Shown: one piece after another, positions 60,205-61,288 of the stretch | Layout: each line of letters begins with the position of its first letter | Position numbering within the stretch: position 1 is the stretch's first letter | Source of the DNA: Anaerolineales bacterium | GTDB taxonomy: Bacteria; Chloroflexota; Anaerolineae; Anaerolineales; UBA11579 | NCBI GenBank assembly: GCA_016932165.1 | Contig: JAFGDK010000108.1 | Location: forward strand, 1-61,288 | Length of the DNA: 61,288 nucleotides | Direction: 5' to 3' | Notes under the pieces: generated by a model | What the model was told of the DNA's origin: nothing | The model's database searches: none | Seen by the model: only the letters and a program-made list of their open reading frames with translations | Program-made: the position numbers and the translations under genes

Positions 60205-61140
60205 TTATTCTTCATCATCCTGAGGGAAGAATTCATCCCCCAGCCGGCGCAAAGAGTCTTCCCAGATATCGTCCAGCGGGGTGAAGGTTTGTTCCTCGAA
60301 GTTGTCTCGCAGCCGGCCGAAAAAGTCTTCCAGACGCATTTCGGGGTACTTGCTGTTTAATCTGGCAATTTTGGCATCAATCCGGTTGACAAGGTCAACG
60401 GCAAGGTCTTCCAATTCGGTGAGGTCAAAGGTCACCTCCAGCAGATGGTTAATGCGTTCAGTTACGGTCAGCCAGGCCATATGATCCTGTTCAATAATGA
60501 TATTTTTCTCATTATTCTCAATCCCGCCAAATTGATAGATCGGGCAAAAGGCGTAGAAACCAATGCTCTCCATTTCTTGTTCGCCAGCGCGTTTGGTTAG
60601 ATAAGAGCCAATGCTGGAGGGACCGTGATAGTTAGAGGCTTCAACTGAGAGATTGGCAAAAATATCTTCAAGATGGGGGTGGCTGATGATCGCATGCACA
60701 TGGCGCGGTTTATCATAAGGCACCTGCCCATAAACACCACCAAGGTGGATGATCTGTTTCACCTTCAATTCTTTGGCGGCGCTCAGCAGGGTGCGAGTGT
60801 AACGTTCTGCATCCAGATGCGGCTCATCTCCCAGGAAAATGACAATTCCCTTGCCGTTCAACTCGACGTAAAAAAATTCATTGCGCATCGCTTGCAGCGA
60901 TTCTGTGACCCCGTGGTTGTGCCGGACGATTGGACGCAGGAATTGCTGCGCGCCAGGAAGCTGGAAGAGATAATAGCCGTCTGGGCTGATCTCTCCAATT
61001 TTGCGGGCGTTGGTCAGGTCGATCAGATATTGCGGCAGGCCGGATGAAACACTCCCACCGTCGGCCCACTGCCTCCAGCCAGCGATGAGGAAGATTTCTT
61101 CTGCTTGTGGCTTTTCCCAAAAATTAATTTCAGCACTCAT
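60205..61140 (-). CDS. PAC2 family protein (proteasome-assembly-chaperone-like)
   Basis: The 311-residue protein has the PAC2 pattern: LIAGWRQWADGGSVSSGLPQYL, IVIFLGDEPHLDAERYTRTLL and IHLGGVYGQVPYDKPRHVHA, with a charged helical C terminus. In bacteria such proteins are of unknown role; the name derives from eukaryotic proteasome assembly chaperone 2. Its ATG has a weak site (AAGGTGAATT). A possible G-quadruplex tract lies upstream. Confidence 0.82.
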   Translation of the reverse strand: MSAEINFWEKPQAEEIFLIAGWRQWADGGSVSSGLPQYLIDLTNARKIGEISPDGYYLFQLPGAQQFLRPIVRHNHGVTESLQAMRNEFFYVELNGKGIVIFLGDEPHLDAERYTRTLLSAAKELKVKQIIHLGGVYGQVPYDKPRHVHAIISHPHLEDIFANLSVEASNYHGPSSIGSYLTKRAGEQEMESIGFYAFCPIYQFGGIENNEKNIIIEQDHMAWLTVTERINHLLEVTFDLTELEDLAVDLVNRIDAKIARLNSKYPEMRLEDFFGRLRDNFEEQTFTPLDDIWEDSLRRLGDEFFPQDDEE

Positions 61141-61215
61141 AATTCACCTTGATAATAATTATTTAACCTAAGTTGCTACCTTAGTCACTACAATTTCGAT
61201 CCAGGCTGACTGCCA

Positions 61216-61241
61216 CCCCAACCCCCCCGGCCCCCTTCCCC
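61216..61241 (-). other. Predicted G-quadruplex tract
   Basis: On the leftward strand four runs of 4, 5, 7 and 4 G are separated by two-base spacers, a perfect quadruplex pattern, 75-100 bases upstream of the PAC2 gene start on its coding strand. No ORF is visible at the window's end. Confidence 0.6.
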
Positions 61242-61288
61242 AGCAACAAGGTAGTAAATGCGATCATGGTCTGATCAGGCCGTGGAAG

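Overview
The window looks like a chromosomal segment of a member of the Chloroflexota, most likely class Anaerolineae. This is an inference. It rests on Thr/Pro-rich spacers in wall enzymes, a kinase with a soluble PQQ-like propeller, a multidomain sortase, surface multiheme cytochrome lipoproteins, and many orphan 'conserved hypothetical' genes. There is no rRNA, CRISPR array or complete mobile element. One tRNA-Pro(UGG) is present, and two repeats at the extreme left look like the end of an insertion sequence.

Left part (1-10.5 kb): a lone methyltransferase; a complete branched-chain amino acid (or related substrate) ABC importer, SBP-permease-permease-ATPase-ATPase, with its own promoter, an intercistronic hairpin after the SBP gene and a strong terminator; then a leftward cell-wall group of an amidase and two L,D-transpeptidases.

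Middle-left (11-21.4 kb): a rightward run headed by an ABC exporter. Its leader of about 340 nt carries a 31-codon ORF and two tandem terminators that share an arm. Downstream lie a small orphan protein, two paralogous double-GNAT acetyltransferases, a HAD hydrolase, an MFS transporter, a HEAT-like protein, an Eis-like acetyltransferase and a second MFS transporter. A resistance/export role is plausible but unproven.

Middle (21.4-35.8 kb): a secreted sortase with an internal LPATG motif; a phosphoesterase; a lipid kinase; a free-standing XPB/Ssl2-like (Helicase_C_3-type) protein; a DinB-fold protein; two large multiheme c-type cytochromes, one NapC/NirT-like and one decaheme lipoprotein made of two five-heme repeats, which could form an electron export route; uvrA; and a MazG-like pyrophosphohydrolase.

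Right part (36-61 kb): a leftward membrane-protein/DegV/TspO-like operon; a TPR gene behind a structured leader; RNase J with a phosphoesterase; LysM and SH3 envelope proteins; an S9 peptidase; Hsp20; an orphan response regulator; and a tightly overlapping Ser/Thr kinase - PP2C - DnaJ/VWA - FHA signalling operon. These are followed by an inositol-phosphatase-like gene; a nicotinate salvage pair (nicotinate phosphoribosyltransferase plus nicotinamidase-like) under a promoter with an embedded palindrome; an amidohydrolase fused to a CYTH-like domain; a short pyrophosphatase; and a PAC2 protein.

The most unusual items are the tandem-terminator leader of the ABC exporter, the sortase with its own sorting-type motif, the amidohydrolase-CYTH fusion, the duplicated-pentaheme cytochrome and the compact phosphorylation operon. 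All calls come from reading the sequence; no database search was run.
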